From positions 5,005,779 to 5,069,778 of the forward strand of contig NZ_LT707006.1 of NCBI RefSeq assembly GCF_900155865.1: a stretch of 64,000 nucleotides of DNA, given 5' to 3'. Of this stretch, positions 47,458-56,172 are shown in pieces. This DNA is from Bacteroides bouchesdurhonensis (GTDB taxonomy: Bacteria > Bacteroidota > Bacteroidia > Bacteroidales > Bacteroidaceae). The notes beneath the pieces are model-generated. The model did no database searches. It saw only the letters and a program-made list of their open reading frames with translations, and had not been told where the DNA came from. Within the stretch, counting starts at the first letter, position 1; each line of letters opens with the position of its first letter. The position numbers and the translations under genes were made by a program.

Positions 47458-48828
47458 ATGGCAAAAAATGATAGAGCGAACTTCGGCAGTAAATTAGGTG
47501 TCATACTCGCTTCCGCGGGATCGGCAGTAGGATTAGGTAACATCTGGCGATTCCCTTACGAAACAGGAAATCATGGAGGAGCTGCTTTTATTCTGATCTA
47601 TTTGGGATGTATCCTGCTTCTGGGACTTCCCATCATGATCGCTGAGTTCCTTATCGGAAGACGTTCAAGAGCCAATACAGCCCGAGCCTATCAAAAATTA
47701 GCACCCGGTACCCGGTGGCGTTGGGTAGGTCGTATGGGAGTTCTGGCAGGATTTCTGATTCTTAGTTACTATTCTGTAGTAGCCGGATGGACACTTGAAT
47801 ATATCTTCGAAGCCGCAACCAACGGATTCTCCGGAAAAACGTCGAGTGAATTTATCTCTTCGTTCGAGCAGTTTTCCAGCAATCCATGGAGACCTGTTTT
47901 ATGGTTGGTTCTCTTTTTATTGGCAACTCATTTTATCATTGTAAAAGGCGTGGAAAAAGGGATTGAGAAATCATCTAAAATTATGATGCCTACCCTGTTC
48001 ATCATTATATTAATATTAGTGATCTGTTCCGTAACCCTTCCTGGAGCAGGTGCAGGTATAGAATTTCTGTTGAAACCCGACTTTAGTAAGGTAAATGGAA
48101 ATGTATTTTTAGGAGCTATGGGACAGGCTTTCTTTTCCCTCAGCCTGGGAATGGGTTGTCTTTGTACTTATGCCTCTTATTTCAGTAAAGAAACAAACCT
48201 TACCAAAACAGCTTTCAGCGTCGGAATCATTGATACATTTGTAGCCATATTAGCCGGATTCATTATTTTCCCTGCCGCTTTTTCTGTTGGCATACAACCC
48301 GATTCAGGTCCGAGCCTCATCTTTATTACACTTCCTAATGTATTCCAGCAGGCATTTAGTGGGATACCGGTACTAGCTTATATATTCTCTGTCATGTTCT
48401 ATGTATTACTTGCGATGGCAGCATTGACCTCTACAATCTCTTTGCATGAAGTAGTAACTGCCTATCTGCATGAGGAGTTCAAATTTAGTCGTGGAAAAGC
48501 AGCCAGATTTGTAACCGGAGGATGTATCTGTCTCGGAGTTATCTGTTCATTGTCGCTCGGAGTCATGAAAGGATTCACCATCTTCGGATTAAATATGTTC
48601 AACCTCTTCGACTTTGTTACAGCTAAGATCATGTTACCTCTCGGTGGTTTCTTCATCTCTCTCTTTACCGGTTGGTATCTGGACAAGAAAATCGTGTGGT
48701 CGGAGATTACAAATGATGGTACTCTTAAAGTCCCAATCTATAAACTGATTATCTTTATACTTAAATATATTGCTCCGATCGCCATATCACTGATATTTAT
48801 CAATGAACTGGGATTGATCAAACTATAA
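47458..48828 (+). CDS. Sodium-dependent transporter of the NSS family
   Basis: Protein of 456 residues with about 11-12 membrane segments. The N-terminal signature SKLGVILASAGSAVGLGNIWRFPYETGNHGG-like region (near residues 10-40) contains the unwound helix 1 that binds Na+ and substrate. FFSLSLGMGCLCTYASYF marks helix 6. Bacterial members import amino acids or related amines with sodium; the substrate cannot be assigned. The ComEA-like gene starts 2 bp after its stop. Confidence 0.92.
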   Translation: MAKNDRANFGSKLGVILASAGSAVGLGNIWRFPYETGNHGGAAFILIYLGCILLLGLPIMIAEFLIGRRSRANTARAYQKLAPGTRWRWVGRMGVLAGFLILSYYSVVAGWTLEYIFEAATNGFSGKTSSEFISSFEQFSSNPWRPVLWLVLFLLATHFIIVKGVEKGIEKSSKIMMPTLFIIILILVICSVTLPGAGAGIEFLLKPDFSKVNGNVFLGAMGQAFFSLSLGMGCLCTYASYFSKETNLTKTAFSVGIIDTFVAILAGFIIFPAAFSVGIQPDSGPSLIFITLPNVFQQAFSGIPVLAYIFSVMFYVLLAMAALTSTISLHEVVTAYLHEEFKFSRGKAARFVTGGCICLGVICSLSLGVMKGFTIFGLNMFNLFDFVTAKIMLPLGGFFISLFTGWYLDKKIVWSEITNDGTLKVPIYKLIIFILKYIAPIAISLIFINELGLIKL

Positions 48829-48830
48829 TA

Positions 48831-49742
48831 ATGTGGAAAGACTTTTTTTATTTTACTAAAACAGAACGACAAGGCATTATCGTCCTTGTCGTTCTTATTA
48901 TTGGGGTATTTGCCATTCCCCAACTCTATCAATTATTTTCTCCCGCTGAAGAGTACCATCCGGAAGAAGAAAAATTTGAAAAGGAATATGATGAATTTAT
49001 AGCTTCGCTCAAAGAAGTAAGGCGCAGTATTAAGTACACTAAAAAGCCTACTCTTCCCTATCCCAAAAGAGAAATCAAACTTTCGGTATTTGATCCCAAT
49101 ACCGCAGACTCTATCACTTTCTTAACTCTCGGTCTACCATCGTGGATGACTAAGAACATTTTACATTATCGGGAAAGGCAAGGTAAGTTCCGTCGTCCCG
49201 AAGATTTTCGAAAAATATATGGGCTGACAGAAGAACAGTATCAAACACTTCTTCCCTATATCCAGATTACTGAAAAGGTGATTCCCAAAGATACCACTCA
49301 ACTACTCACAATACAAAAGGTACAAAGAGACACATTATTCAAATACCAGTCGGGGACAATCATCGACCTTAATCAGGCAGACACCACCGAACTCAAGAAA
49401 ATTCCGGGAATTGGGAGCAGTATTGCCCGGATGATTGTAAACTATCGCAATCGTTTAGGTTTTTTCTACCGGATAGAGCAATTGCAGGATATTCACCTGA
49501 AAGTAGAGAGGCTCCGTCCGTGGTTCTCCATCGATACAGCCTATATACACCGCATCAATATCAATAAAGCGAGTGTAGAACAGCTGATGCACCATCCATA
49601 TATCAATTACTACCAAGCCAAAGCCATCGCTGAACACAGAAAGAAAAAAGGAACTTTAAAAAGTTTGAAAGAACTAGCATTATATGAAGAGTTCACTCCG
49701 GCAGATTTTGAGCGGCTTTCCCCTTATATTTGTCTGAATTAA
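48831..49742 (+). CDS. Membrane-anchored helix-hairpin-helix protein (ComEA-like)
   Basis: Protein of 303 residues. One N-terminal membrane helix (RQGIIVLVVLIIGVFAIPQL, about residues 14-33) is followed by a charged linker and at least three HhH units: FDPNTADSITFLTLGLPSWM, IDLNQADTTELKKIPGIGSS and INKASVEQLMHHPYINYYQA. These domains bind DNA in ComEA, so DNA binding at the membrane or in the periplasm is possible; a structural role is also possible. It is tightly coupled to the transporter gene. Confidence 0.85.
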   Translation: MWKDFFYFTKTERQGIIVLVVLIIGVFAIPQLYQLFSPAEEYHPEEEKFEKEYDEFIASLKEVRRSIKYTKKPTLPYPKREIKLSVFDPNTADSITFLTLGLPSWMTKNILHYRERQGKFRRPEDFRKIYGLTEEQYQTLLPYIQITEKVIPKDTTQLLTIQKVQRDTLFKYQSGTIIDLNQADTTELKKIPGIGSSIARMIVNYRNRLGFFYRIEQLQDIHLKVERLRPWFSIDTAYIHRININKASVEQLMHHPYINYYQAKAIAEHRKKKGTLKSLKELALYEEFTPADFERLSPYICLN

Positions 49743-49743
49743 T

Positions 49744-49785
49744 AAAAAAAAGATGCATTCTCATCACACCAGATAAGAATGCATC
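49744..49785 (-). terminator. Terminator of the antiporter-tcdA-ABC operon
   Basis: On the minus strand a perfect 10-bp stem (GATGCATTCT at 49752-49761 with 49776-49785) is followed by eight T. It lies about 140 bp downstream of the ABC ATPase gene. The gap 49786-49923 shows nothing else. Confidence 0.8.
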
Positions 49786-49923
49786 ACACACAAACAAAAC
49801 AAACACTCTACTATCATCTTCACAGACTTCCGTAGAGAAGCGATATAAAGATATAGCTAAAAGATAAAACAGCCATCATCCTCTAGCCATTTGGTATAGC
49901 TTTTTAGAAGTTTGGTTCTTTAA

Positions 49924-50580
49924 TTAAACTTTTTTAATTATGCCATCCACCATATTGACCGTTCTGTCGGTGATCTTCGACAGATTTTCATCATGAGTAA
50001 CAATCACAAAAGTTTGTCCTAAACGTTCCCTCAAGTCGAAAAACAACTGGTGTAATTCTTCTTTATTATGAGTATCCAGACTTCCCGAAGGTTCATCGGC
50101 CAGAATCACCGCAGGATGATTAATCAAAGCCCTTGCCACAGCTACCCGTTGTTTCTCTCCACCAGACAATTCATTCGGTTTATGAGAAGCACGCTCAGTC
50201 AGTCCCATGAACTCTAATATTTCCAAAGCACGTTCATTGGCCTCTTTAGACGAAACGCCTGCTATGAAAGCCGGAATCATCACATTCTCCAAAGCCGTAA
50301 ACTCCGGCAAAAGCTGATGGAACTGAAATACAAAACCGATATTCTTATTACGGAAAGCAGAGAGTTCCTTCTCTTTCATCCGGCTCACTACCGTACCATC
50401 AAATTCAACAGTACCCGCATCCGGCTCATCCAGCGTTCCCATAATTTGCAATAAAGTCGTCTTACCGGCTCCACTAGGTCCTACAATACTGACAATCTCC
50501 CCTTTATTAATCTCAAGGTCGATTCCTTTTAATACTTGTAACGAACCAAAACTTTTGGTTATTCCTTCTAATCTTATCAT
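49924..50580 (-). CDS. ABC transporter ATP-binding protein, LolD-like
   Basis: Protein of 218 residues with Walker A SIVGPSGAGKTTLLQIMGTLD, Q-loop FVFQFHQLLPEFTALENVM, signature NELSGGEKQRVAVARAL, Walker B VILADEPSGSLD and the switch FVIVTHDENL. It belongs to the MacB/LolD type, which drives lipoprotein release or mechanical export. A permease partner is not adjacent, so it must be encoded elsewhere. It follows tcdA by 9 bp. Confidence 0.9.
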   Translation of the reverse strand: MIRLEGITKSFGSLQVLKGIDLEINKGEIVSIVGPSGAGKTTLLQIMGTLDEPDAGTVEFDGTVVSRMKEKELSAFRNKNIGFVFQFHQLLPEFTALENVMIPAFIAGVSSKEANERALEILEFMGLTERASHKPNELSGGEKQRVAVARALINHPAVILADEPSGSLDTHNKEELHQLFFDLRERLGQTFVIVTHDENLSKITDRTVNMVDGIIKKV

Positions 50581-50589
50581 AATAACCTT

Positions 50590-51303
50590 CTATAATCGTT
50601 TAATAACATATTCTGCCAGATAACATCCAAATACCGCCGGCATATAACTCACCGTCCCACAGGTGGACTTCTTATTCTGCTCGTCATCCGTCAGCCATAC
50701 AGCTTTCGGATCCGCCTGTTCCGTACTGAATACTACAGGTAATTTACGTTTCATTCCCATTTTCTGCAATCTTTTTCGAACGGCTTTGCTCAATCCACAA
50801 TGATAAGTCTCCCAAAGATCGGCAAAACGGACCTGTGTAATATCGCTTTTTGCTCCGGCACCCATGCTCGAAACAATTTTAATACGACGTTTCATTGCCT
50901 CAAATATCAGAAAACATTTCGGGCTAATAGTATCGATTGCATCAACAATAAAATCAAACTTTGTAGAATCCAACAGTTCCGGAATATTTTCATCTTTCAG
51001 ATATACAGGCATTACCACCAACTCTATCTCCGGATTAATATCTTTATACCTTGTTGCAAGCACCTCCGCTTTCGACATACCCAATGTAGAGTGCATGGCA
51101 GGTAATTGGCGATTCATATTAGTCGGCTGTACAGTATCCGCATCCACAATCGTCATCCGTCCCACTCCCGCACGACAAAGCATTTCAGCAGCATAAGCCC
51201 CTACTCCACCCAAGCCTACGACCAACACATGCGACTCCCGGATGCGTCTCATTTTATCTTCTCCCAACAGGAGTTCTGTCCGTTGTTGCCAGTTCTCTTC
51301 CAT
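50590..51303 (-). CDS. tcdA: tRNA threonylcarbamoyladenosine dehydratase (TcdA/CsdL, ThiF-like)
   Basis: Protein of 237 residues from ATG at 51303 (MEENWQQRTELLLG). TGATG at this point overlaps the stop of the antiporter gene, giving translational coupling; an ATG at 51321 inside the upstream gene is less likely. The E1-like Rossmann fold is seen in HVLVVGLGGVGAYAAEMLCR, MTIVDADTVQPTNMNRQ and DFIVDAIDTISPK. It cyclises t6A37 of tRNA to ct6A with ATP. Confidence 0.9.
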   Translation of the reverse strand: MEENWQQRTELLLGEDKMRRIRESHVLVVGLGGVGAYAAEMLCRAGVGRMTIVDADTVQPTNMNRQLPAMHSTLGMSKAEVLATRYKDINPEIELVVMPVYLKDENIPELLDSTKFDFIVDAIDTISPKCFLIFEAMKRRIKIVSSMGAGAKSDITQVRFADLWETYHCGLSKAVRKRLQKMGMKRKLPVVFSTEQADPKAVWLTDDEQNKKSTCGTVSYMPAVFGCYLAEYVIKRL

Positions 51304-53435
51304 CAACTTTTCTTTAACCATTTATAGAACCATTTGCCTACCTTATCATAATGTTGTGATTCATTATATCCGCGCGGATCAGAGAACGAAACAATCTCCT
51401 GCGGTTCTCCAAACTGATCCGGATACAAGATAATCAAACTATTATTGGCGAAATATTTCCCAAGTTGTCCCGGCAGACGTTCAAAAGAAGGATCATAAGA
51501 AATGGAACCGCGACGAGCACTAATTACAACCAACAAATGATCATAATTCACCTGTCCTGTCAATAACAGCAGGTCATCCCATTCTTCCAATATCGAAAAT
51601 TCAGTCGGCGTGCCGTTATGTCTCTTTTTCACCAATTGCTGCAAACGCATTAAAGTATGTTCATTGGCAAAGAAATGTACCCGACATCCCAGCATACTTC
51701 CCATCCGGCAGAAATGTTCTACCCATTTCTGAAATCCGGTTTCATATTCCGCTTTCGGCGGTACTGCAATATTGATACGGCGAAGTGTATTCACCGGCAT
51801 CAAGAACTTTGCAATCATCACTTCCCGATGCGTACCTTTCAACAGATTCTCCGCCAGATTTCCAAAGAAGGAATCGACTATATTAGCTTTCCGGTGCAGC
51901 CCGATAACAACATCGGTAGCTTCATATTCTTTTATAGTATGTATAATTCCCGAAGCAATATTTAAATCATAGCGGCTCACCATCGTCACCGGTACGTCTG
52001 CTGCCGCAGCAATCATAGCCGCTTTTTCAAGATTACGTTTTCCTTGCAATTCTTTATTCTCGGAACTGTTATTGTCATTAATCACATTCAGTGCTATCAG
52101 TCCATTTTTTTGTTTGGCATCCTTTATAACTAAAGCCAAGTTTATCAGGTCCTCAATCGTTTCAGGATTGGCAACCGGAATAAGAATCTGTTCCTGCAAT
52201 TTCTTTTCGCTTTCTTCTTCCTGAGCACTTTCATCAATGGCAAAACGACGGGCGGCACGTTCGGTTACCAGAGAACTGATAATGCATGTAAATAATATCA
52301 TAACAACCGTACCGTTCAGCACATCATCATTCAGCAGCCGTTCCCCGTTCTCCATAATAATTTCATGTCCAATCAGTACCGCAGCCAATGTAGCCGCCGC
52401 TTGTGCATTGCTCAGTCCGAACATCATGCTCCGTTCGTTAGGTTGCATATGATAAATCTTCTGAGTAAGCCATGCAGCCAACCATTTACTAATGGTAGCA
52501 ACAATTGTCATAACTAACGCTACTTTCAATGCTTCTCCTCCCATAAAAAGGCTACGGATATCGATAATCATTCCCACTCCAATCAGAAAATAAGGAATAA
52601 ATAAGGCGTTTCCTACAAACTCCAACCGGTTCATCAGCGGAGAGACATGTGGAATCAAGCGGTTCAGGACAAGACCAGCCAGGAATGCTCCGAGAATCCC
52701 TTCCATTCCCACAAACTCCATCAGACCGCCTCCCAGAAAGACCATTGCCAGCACAAACACAAATTGCATCACACTGTCATCATACTTCCGGAAAAACCAG
52801 CGGCCGATACGTGGGAAGAAAAATATAATCAAGAAACCCAGAAAGGCAACTTTCACCACCAACAGCACCCAAAACATACCGTCAATGGTACCTTTATACA
52901 TTCCACCGATCACAGCAAGAATTATCAAAGCAAGTGTAACGGTCACAGCAGTACCACCAATCGTAATATTGACACAGCGAAGTCGGGAAAGCCCGTATCT
53001 ACTAATAATAGGATAAGCAATCAACGTATGGGAAGCATACATACTAGCCAATAAAACGGCTGTAGTAAAGCCATAACCGAGAAAACTCATGCTACTCCAT
53101 ACGCCAAGCAGCATCGGGATAACGAAAGTAAACAAACCGAAGACAACACCTTTCGTCCGGTTTTTCTTGAAATCTTCCATATCCATTTCCAATCCGGCAA
53201 GAAACATGATATAATAGAGTCCCACTTTTCCAAACAGTTCGAAACTACTATCACGATCCAAGATATGGAAACCATGTTCGCCAATCAAGACACCAGCCAA
53301 AATCATTCCGATAATATGAGGAATATGCAGACGTCCCAGAATCATTGGCGCAAAAAGAATGATTATTAATACAAGGAAAAACACCCAGGTCGGGTCAGTG
53401 ATCGGTATGGTTAAATCAAAATCAAATAGATTCAT
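51303..53435 (-). CDS. Cation:proton antiporter (CPA2) with C-terminal universal-stress-like region
   Basis: Protein of 710 residues. Residues about 15-385 hold 11-12 membrane segments with Na+/H+-exchanger patterns (LHIPHIIGMILAGVLIGEHG, EFVGMEGILGAFLAGLVLNR). Residues about 410-700 are soluble and resemble tandem USP domains (ILIPVANPETIEDLINLALV, TDVVIGLHRKANIVDSFFGN). It likely exchanges Na+ or K+ for protons at the inner membrane, with nucleotide-responsive control by the USP part. First gene of the operon with tcdA and the ABC ATPase. Confidence 0.9.
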   Translation of the reverse strand: MNLFDFDLTIPITDPTWVFFLVLIIILFAPMILGRLHIPHIIGMILAGVLIGEHGFHILDRDSSFELFGKVGLYYIMFLAGLEMDMEDFKKNRTKGVVFGLFTFVIPMLLGVWSSMSFLGYGFTTAVLLASMYASHTLIAYPIISRYGLSRLRCVNITIGGTAVTVTLALIILAVIGGMYKGTIDGMFWVLLVVKVAFLGFLIIFFFPRIGRWFFRKYDDSVMQFVFVLAMVFLGGGLMEFVGMEGILGAFLAGLVLNRLIPHVSPLMNRLEFVGNALFIPYFLIGVGMIIDIRSLFMGGEALKVALVMTIVATISKWLAAWLTQKIYHMQPNERSMMFGLSNAQAAATLAAVLIGHEIIMENGERLLNDDVLNGTVVMILFTCIISSLVTERAARRFAIDESAQEEESEKKLQEQILIPVANPETIEDLINLALVIKDAKQKNGLIALNVINDNNSSENKELQGKRNLEKAAMIAAAADVPVTMVSRYDLNIASGIIHTIKEYEATDVVIGLHRKANIVDSFFGNLAENLLKGTHREVMIAKFLMPVNTLRRINIAVPPKAEYETGFQKWVEHFCRMGSMLGCRVHFFANEHTLMRLQQLVKKRHNGTPTEFSILEEWDDLLLLTGQVNYDHLLVVISARRGSISYDPSFERLPGQLGKYFANNSLIILYPDQFGEPQEIVSFSDPRGYNESQHYDKVGKWFYKWLKKS

Positions 53436-53557
53436 ACGTCCATGGTTTTAGGATTTTACTGCAAAGGAACAAAAAAGTTCGCACACCTCCAATTCATACA
53501 GAAAGAGAATACATAATAATTCTTTAAATAAAATGCCGTTTATATGGCAAAATGTTA

Positions 53558-53565
53558 TAATTTTG
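53558..53565 (+). promoter_or_regulatory. asd promoter -7 box
   Basis: TAATTTTG fits TAnnTTTG and lies 69 bp before the asd start codon. Confidence 0.5.
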
Positions 53566-53634
53566 CAGCCAATTCTTTACTATTCGGCAGAATAGGGAGA
53601 TAATCCGATTATTCACATTTAACAAAAGAAAAAG

Positions 53635-54642
53635 ATGAAAGTAGCTATTGTTGGCGTAAGCGGAGCCGTAGGACAGGAATTCCTGCGCGTGCTCGATGAA
53701 AGAAACTTCCCGTTGGACGAGTTAGTTTTGTTCGGTTCTAAACGTAGTGCCAGAACAACTTATACTTTCCGCGGTAAACAGATCGAGGTCAAACTCTTAC
53801 AACACAACGATGACTTTAAAGGTGTAGACATTGCTTTCACTTCCGCCGGTGCAGGAACATCCAAAGAGTTCGAAAAGACCATCACCCAATACGGTGCCGT
53901 GATGATTGATAACTCTAGTGCTTTCCGTATGGACGCCGATGTACCTTTGGTAGTGCCTGAAGTGAATGCCGCCGACGCATTGGAGCGTCCACGTGGCGTC
54001 ATTGCCAACCCGAACTGTACAACTATCCAAATGGTAGTTGCACTGAAAGCCATCGAACAGCTTTCCCATATAAAAACGGTACACGTTTCTACTTACCAGG
54101 CTGCCAGCGGTGCAGGTGCCGCTGCCATGGACGAACTGTACGAACAATATCGTCAGGTATTGGCTAACGAACCTGTTACTGTAGAGAAATTCGCCTATCA
54201 ACTGGCCTTCAACCTGATCCCTCAGATTGATGTGTTTACTGAAAACGGTTATACCAAAGAAGAGATGAAGATGTTTAACGAAACTCGTAAGATTATGCAC
54301 TCTGATATCAGAGTCAGTGCTACTTGCGTTCGCGTCCCGGCATTACGTGCTCACTCCGAAAGTATCTGGGTGGAAACTGAACGTCCGGTCTCTGTAGAAG
54401 AAGCTCGTGAAGCATTCGCAAAAGGTGAAGGTTTGGTTCTTCAGGATAATCCGGCTGAGAAAGAATATCCGATGCCTTTATTCCTTGCAGGTAAAGATCC
54501 TGTTTATGTAGGACGTATCCGCCAAGATCTGACTAACGAAAACGGATTGACTTTCTGGATTGTAGGTGACCAGATTAAGAAAGGTGCCGCACTGAATGCG
54601 GTACAGATTGCCGAGTACCTGATTAAAGTGAAGAACGTATAA
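53635..54642 (+). CDS. asd: Aspartate-semialdehyde dehydrogenase
   Basis: Protein of 335 residues. VAIVGVSGAVGQEFLRVLDE binds NADP; GVIANPNCTTIQM holds the catalytic Cys near residue 129; HVSTYQAASGAG and RVPALRAHSESIWVE complete the active site. It makes aspartate semialdehyde for lysine, threonine, methionine and diaminopimelate. It is monocistronic, with a strong terminator after it. It marks the conserved chromosomal border of the RiPP locus to its right. Confidence 0.97.
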   Translation: MKVAIVGVSGAVGQEFLRVLDERNFPLDELVLFGSKRSARTTYTFRGKQIEVKLLQHNDDFKGVDIAFTSAGAGTSKEFEKTITQYGAVMIDNSSAFRMDADVPLVVPEVNAADALERPRGVIANPNCTTIQMVVALKAIEQLSHIKTVHVSTYQAASGAGAAAMDELYEQYRQVLANEPVTVEKFAYQLAFNLIPQIDVFTENGYTKEEMKMFNETRKIMHSDIRVSATCVRVPALRAHSESIWVETERPVSVEEAREAFAKGEGLVLQDNPAEKEYPMPLFLAGKDPVYVGRIRQDLTNENGLTFWIVGDQIKKGAALNAVQIAEYLIKVKNV

Positions 54643-54670
54643 TAGAAGAAACCTAAGACTTAAATAATTT

Positions 54671-54716
54671 GTCGGCTTGCATTGTGAAATTATTTACAAT
54701 GTAAGCCGATTTTGAT
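54671..54716 (+). terminator. asd terminator
   Basis: GTCGGCTTGCATTGT at 54671-54685 pairs with ACAATGTAAGCCGAT at 54696-54710 over 15 positions (two G-T type pairs) and is followed by a T-rich run. Confidence 0.85.
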
Positions 54717-54757
54717 TTTGGGACATAAAAAAAAGAGTGACGGTATATGCACTCAAC

Positions 54758-55172
54758 AAATTACCCATAATACCTTCTTATTTTACTGTAGAAACGCCTG
54801 TCAAATTCCCCAAAAATGAAAAATAAATAGGAGTAATTCAAAAAAAACTTCGATGAAATGGGCTATTTTTAGCAAAAAACGATGTTGGTCCGAAATGACC
54901 AGCCATTTTATTTGCTTTAATTACCCAAACTCCTTATCTTGCGGCATCGAAACACACAAATATTCTTGTATCTTTCGGATGGCTCAATTTTATAAATTAC
55001 TTTATCTAATATAAAAACACCATTTTTACAAAGCAACTTTGTTAATATGAAAAAGCCCGACACACCAAACAACATTCCGAGAATAATCCACCAGTTATGG
55101 TCAGGAGAGGAAAAGCCCTTACCCGAAGATCTTAAAATATTAAGTGAAACCTGGAAAGAATATCATCCCGAC
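54758..55172 (+). repeat. 415-bp direct repeat, left copy
   Basis: This segment recurs at 62440-62854 with a constant offset of 7682 bp, no gaps and about 11 substitutions (about 97% identity by eye). It contains roughly 290 bp upstream of the GT32 gene plus its first 42 codons. Inside are a candidate promoter (TTGCGG at 54939 and TATCTTTC at 54969) and a small hairpin ACAAAG-CAA-CTTTGT at 55028-55042 just before the start codon. The two copies bracket the RiPP cassette. Confidence 0.92.
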
Positions 55173-55775
55173 TGGAGTTATGAATTATGGGACAATAATC
55201 GAATCAATTCTTTTATTAAACAGTATTATCCCAACTATTGGAATATCTATAGTAGATTTCCGTACAACGTACAACGTTGGAATGCTGTGCGCTATCTCAT
55301 CTTGGACAAAATGGGCGGCATGTACATTGACGTTGATTATAAGTCCCTTTCACCTATCGATGATCTGATTGAGAACAAAACCTATTGCTTTGCTGAAAAA
55401 ACAGAGTCTCATTGCAAAGTATTTAAAAGAACTATCAATCAAGTATTTAATAATGCCATGATGCTAAGCATACCGGAGCACCCATTTATACGTAAAGTCA
55501 TAAAAACAGTTTTTAGGGAAGAAACGTTAAGGTACAATGCTTCTAAAGAGCTTTGTGTCTACAATACCACAGGTCCTTGGATGCTTATTGACCTATATTG
55601 TGACTTAACAGAAGAAGGGAAAGAAGAAATTTATCTTATCCCATCTCAATATGTCACTCCCTTTGATGTTTCTCAAGCTCATAGAGCCATCAAGGGAGTA
55701 GAAAGTGAAGAATTGGAACAATGCCTGGAAAATACTTATGCATTACATTATTTCTGGGGTGGTTGGAGACAATAA
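55047..55775 (+). CDS. GT32-type glycosyltransferase with DXD motif
   Basis: Protein of 242 residues with the Gly_transf_sug (OCH1-like) pattern: IPRIIHQLWSGEEKPLPED at the N-terminus, YELWDNNRINSFI, RWNAVRYLILDKMGGMYIDV and the DXD metal site DVDYKS near residue 97, and ALHYFWGGW at the C-terminus. Such enzymes transfer sugars from nucleotide sugars in the cytoplasm. It is the first gene of the RiPP cassette, 105 bp before the precursor gene. It could glycosylate the peptide or belong to a glycan pathway; the context makes the first possible but unproven. A truncated second copy lies at 62729. Confidence 0.85.
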   Translation: MKKPDTPNNIPRIIHQLWSGEEKPLPEDLKILSETWKEYHPDWSYELWDNNRINSFIKQYYPNYWNIYSRFPYNVQRWNAVRYLILDKMGGMYIDVDYKSLSPIDDLIENKTYCFAEKTESHCKVFKRTINQVFNNAMMLSIPEHPFIRKVIKTVFREETLRYNASKELCVYNTTGPWMLIDLYCDLTEEGKEEIYLIPSQYVTPFDVSQAHRAIKGVESEELEQCLENTYALHYFWGGWRQ

Positions 55776-55880
55776 AGAGGTACCTTGGATTTAGTAAAAT
55801 TCAAAGTTTTAACAGACTTCGGCTTTTAAATAATACTAAATCAAAACTTGACAAAAGAAGTCTTAATTAAAAAAAAGATT

Positions 55881-56087
55881 ATGAGATTAAAAAAACTGAA
55901 ACTAAACGCTTTGTCTGAATCCACCTTAAAAGACAAAGAGATGAATGCATTAAGAGGTGGGAATTGCTGTACTTGTCGAATTATCAACAAGACACAGAAT
56001 CCGTACATGGTTGTAATCAATATTCCAATTGTGATGGCTATGACAATGAATATTGGCCAGAAGCTGAACATGCATAGTATTAACTAG
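55881..56087 (+). CDS. GG-leader RiPP precursor peptide (TIGR04149-like), core apparently frameshifted
   Basis: A 68-residue frame from ATG at 55881, preceded by A-rich sequence with AAAGATT. The leader MRLKKLKLNALSESTLKDKE leads to MNALRGG, then NCCTC, closely matching the Bacteroidales family of radical-SAM-modified natural product precursors. After CCTC the annotated frame turns hydrophobic (VVINIPIVMAMTMN), unlike the family. The -1 frame from about 55976 to the TAG at 56075-56077 instead reads SNYQQDTESVHGCNQYSNCD followed by GYDNEYWPEAEHA. This suggests a one-base deletion near 55974-55980, or less likely recoding. Cleavage is expected after GG by a C39 peptidase. Confidence 0.8.
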   Translation: MRLKKLKLNALSESTLKDKEMNALRGGNCCTCRIINKTQNPYMVVINIPIVMAMTMNIGQKLNMHSIN

Positions 56088-56095
56088 CAATGTAA

Positions 56096-56143
56096 AAGTC
56101 GGTAGTTCTTGCTTCTTAAAATTAAGAACAAGTACTCCGACTT
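56096..56143 (+). terminator. Hairpin after the precursor gene
   Basis: AAGTCGG at 56096-56102 pairs with CCGACTT at 56137-56143, and TTGCTTCTTAA pairs with TTAAGAACAA within. No strong T-run follows, so it may be a leaky terminator or an mRNA-stability element that lets precursor transcripts exceed those of the downstream genes. Confidence 0.6.
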
Positions 56144-56172
56144 CCATTGATGTCTTATTGAATTACATACAT

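Noticed and set aside
55970..55980. Programmed -1 frameshift in the precursor gene
   Set aside because: No X XXY YYZ slippery heptamer or adjacent strong structure is seen at the switch point, so a mutation or sequencing error is the simpler reading.
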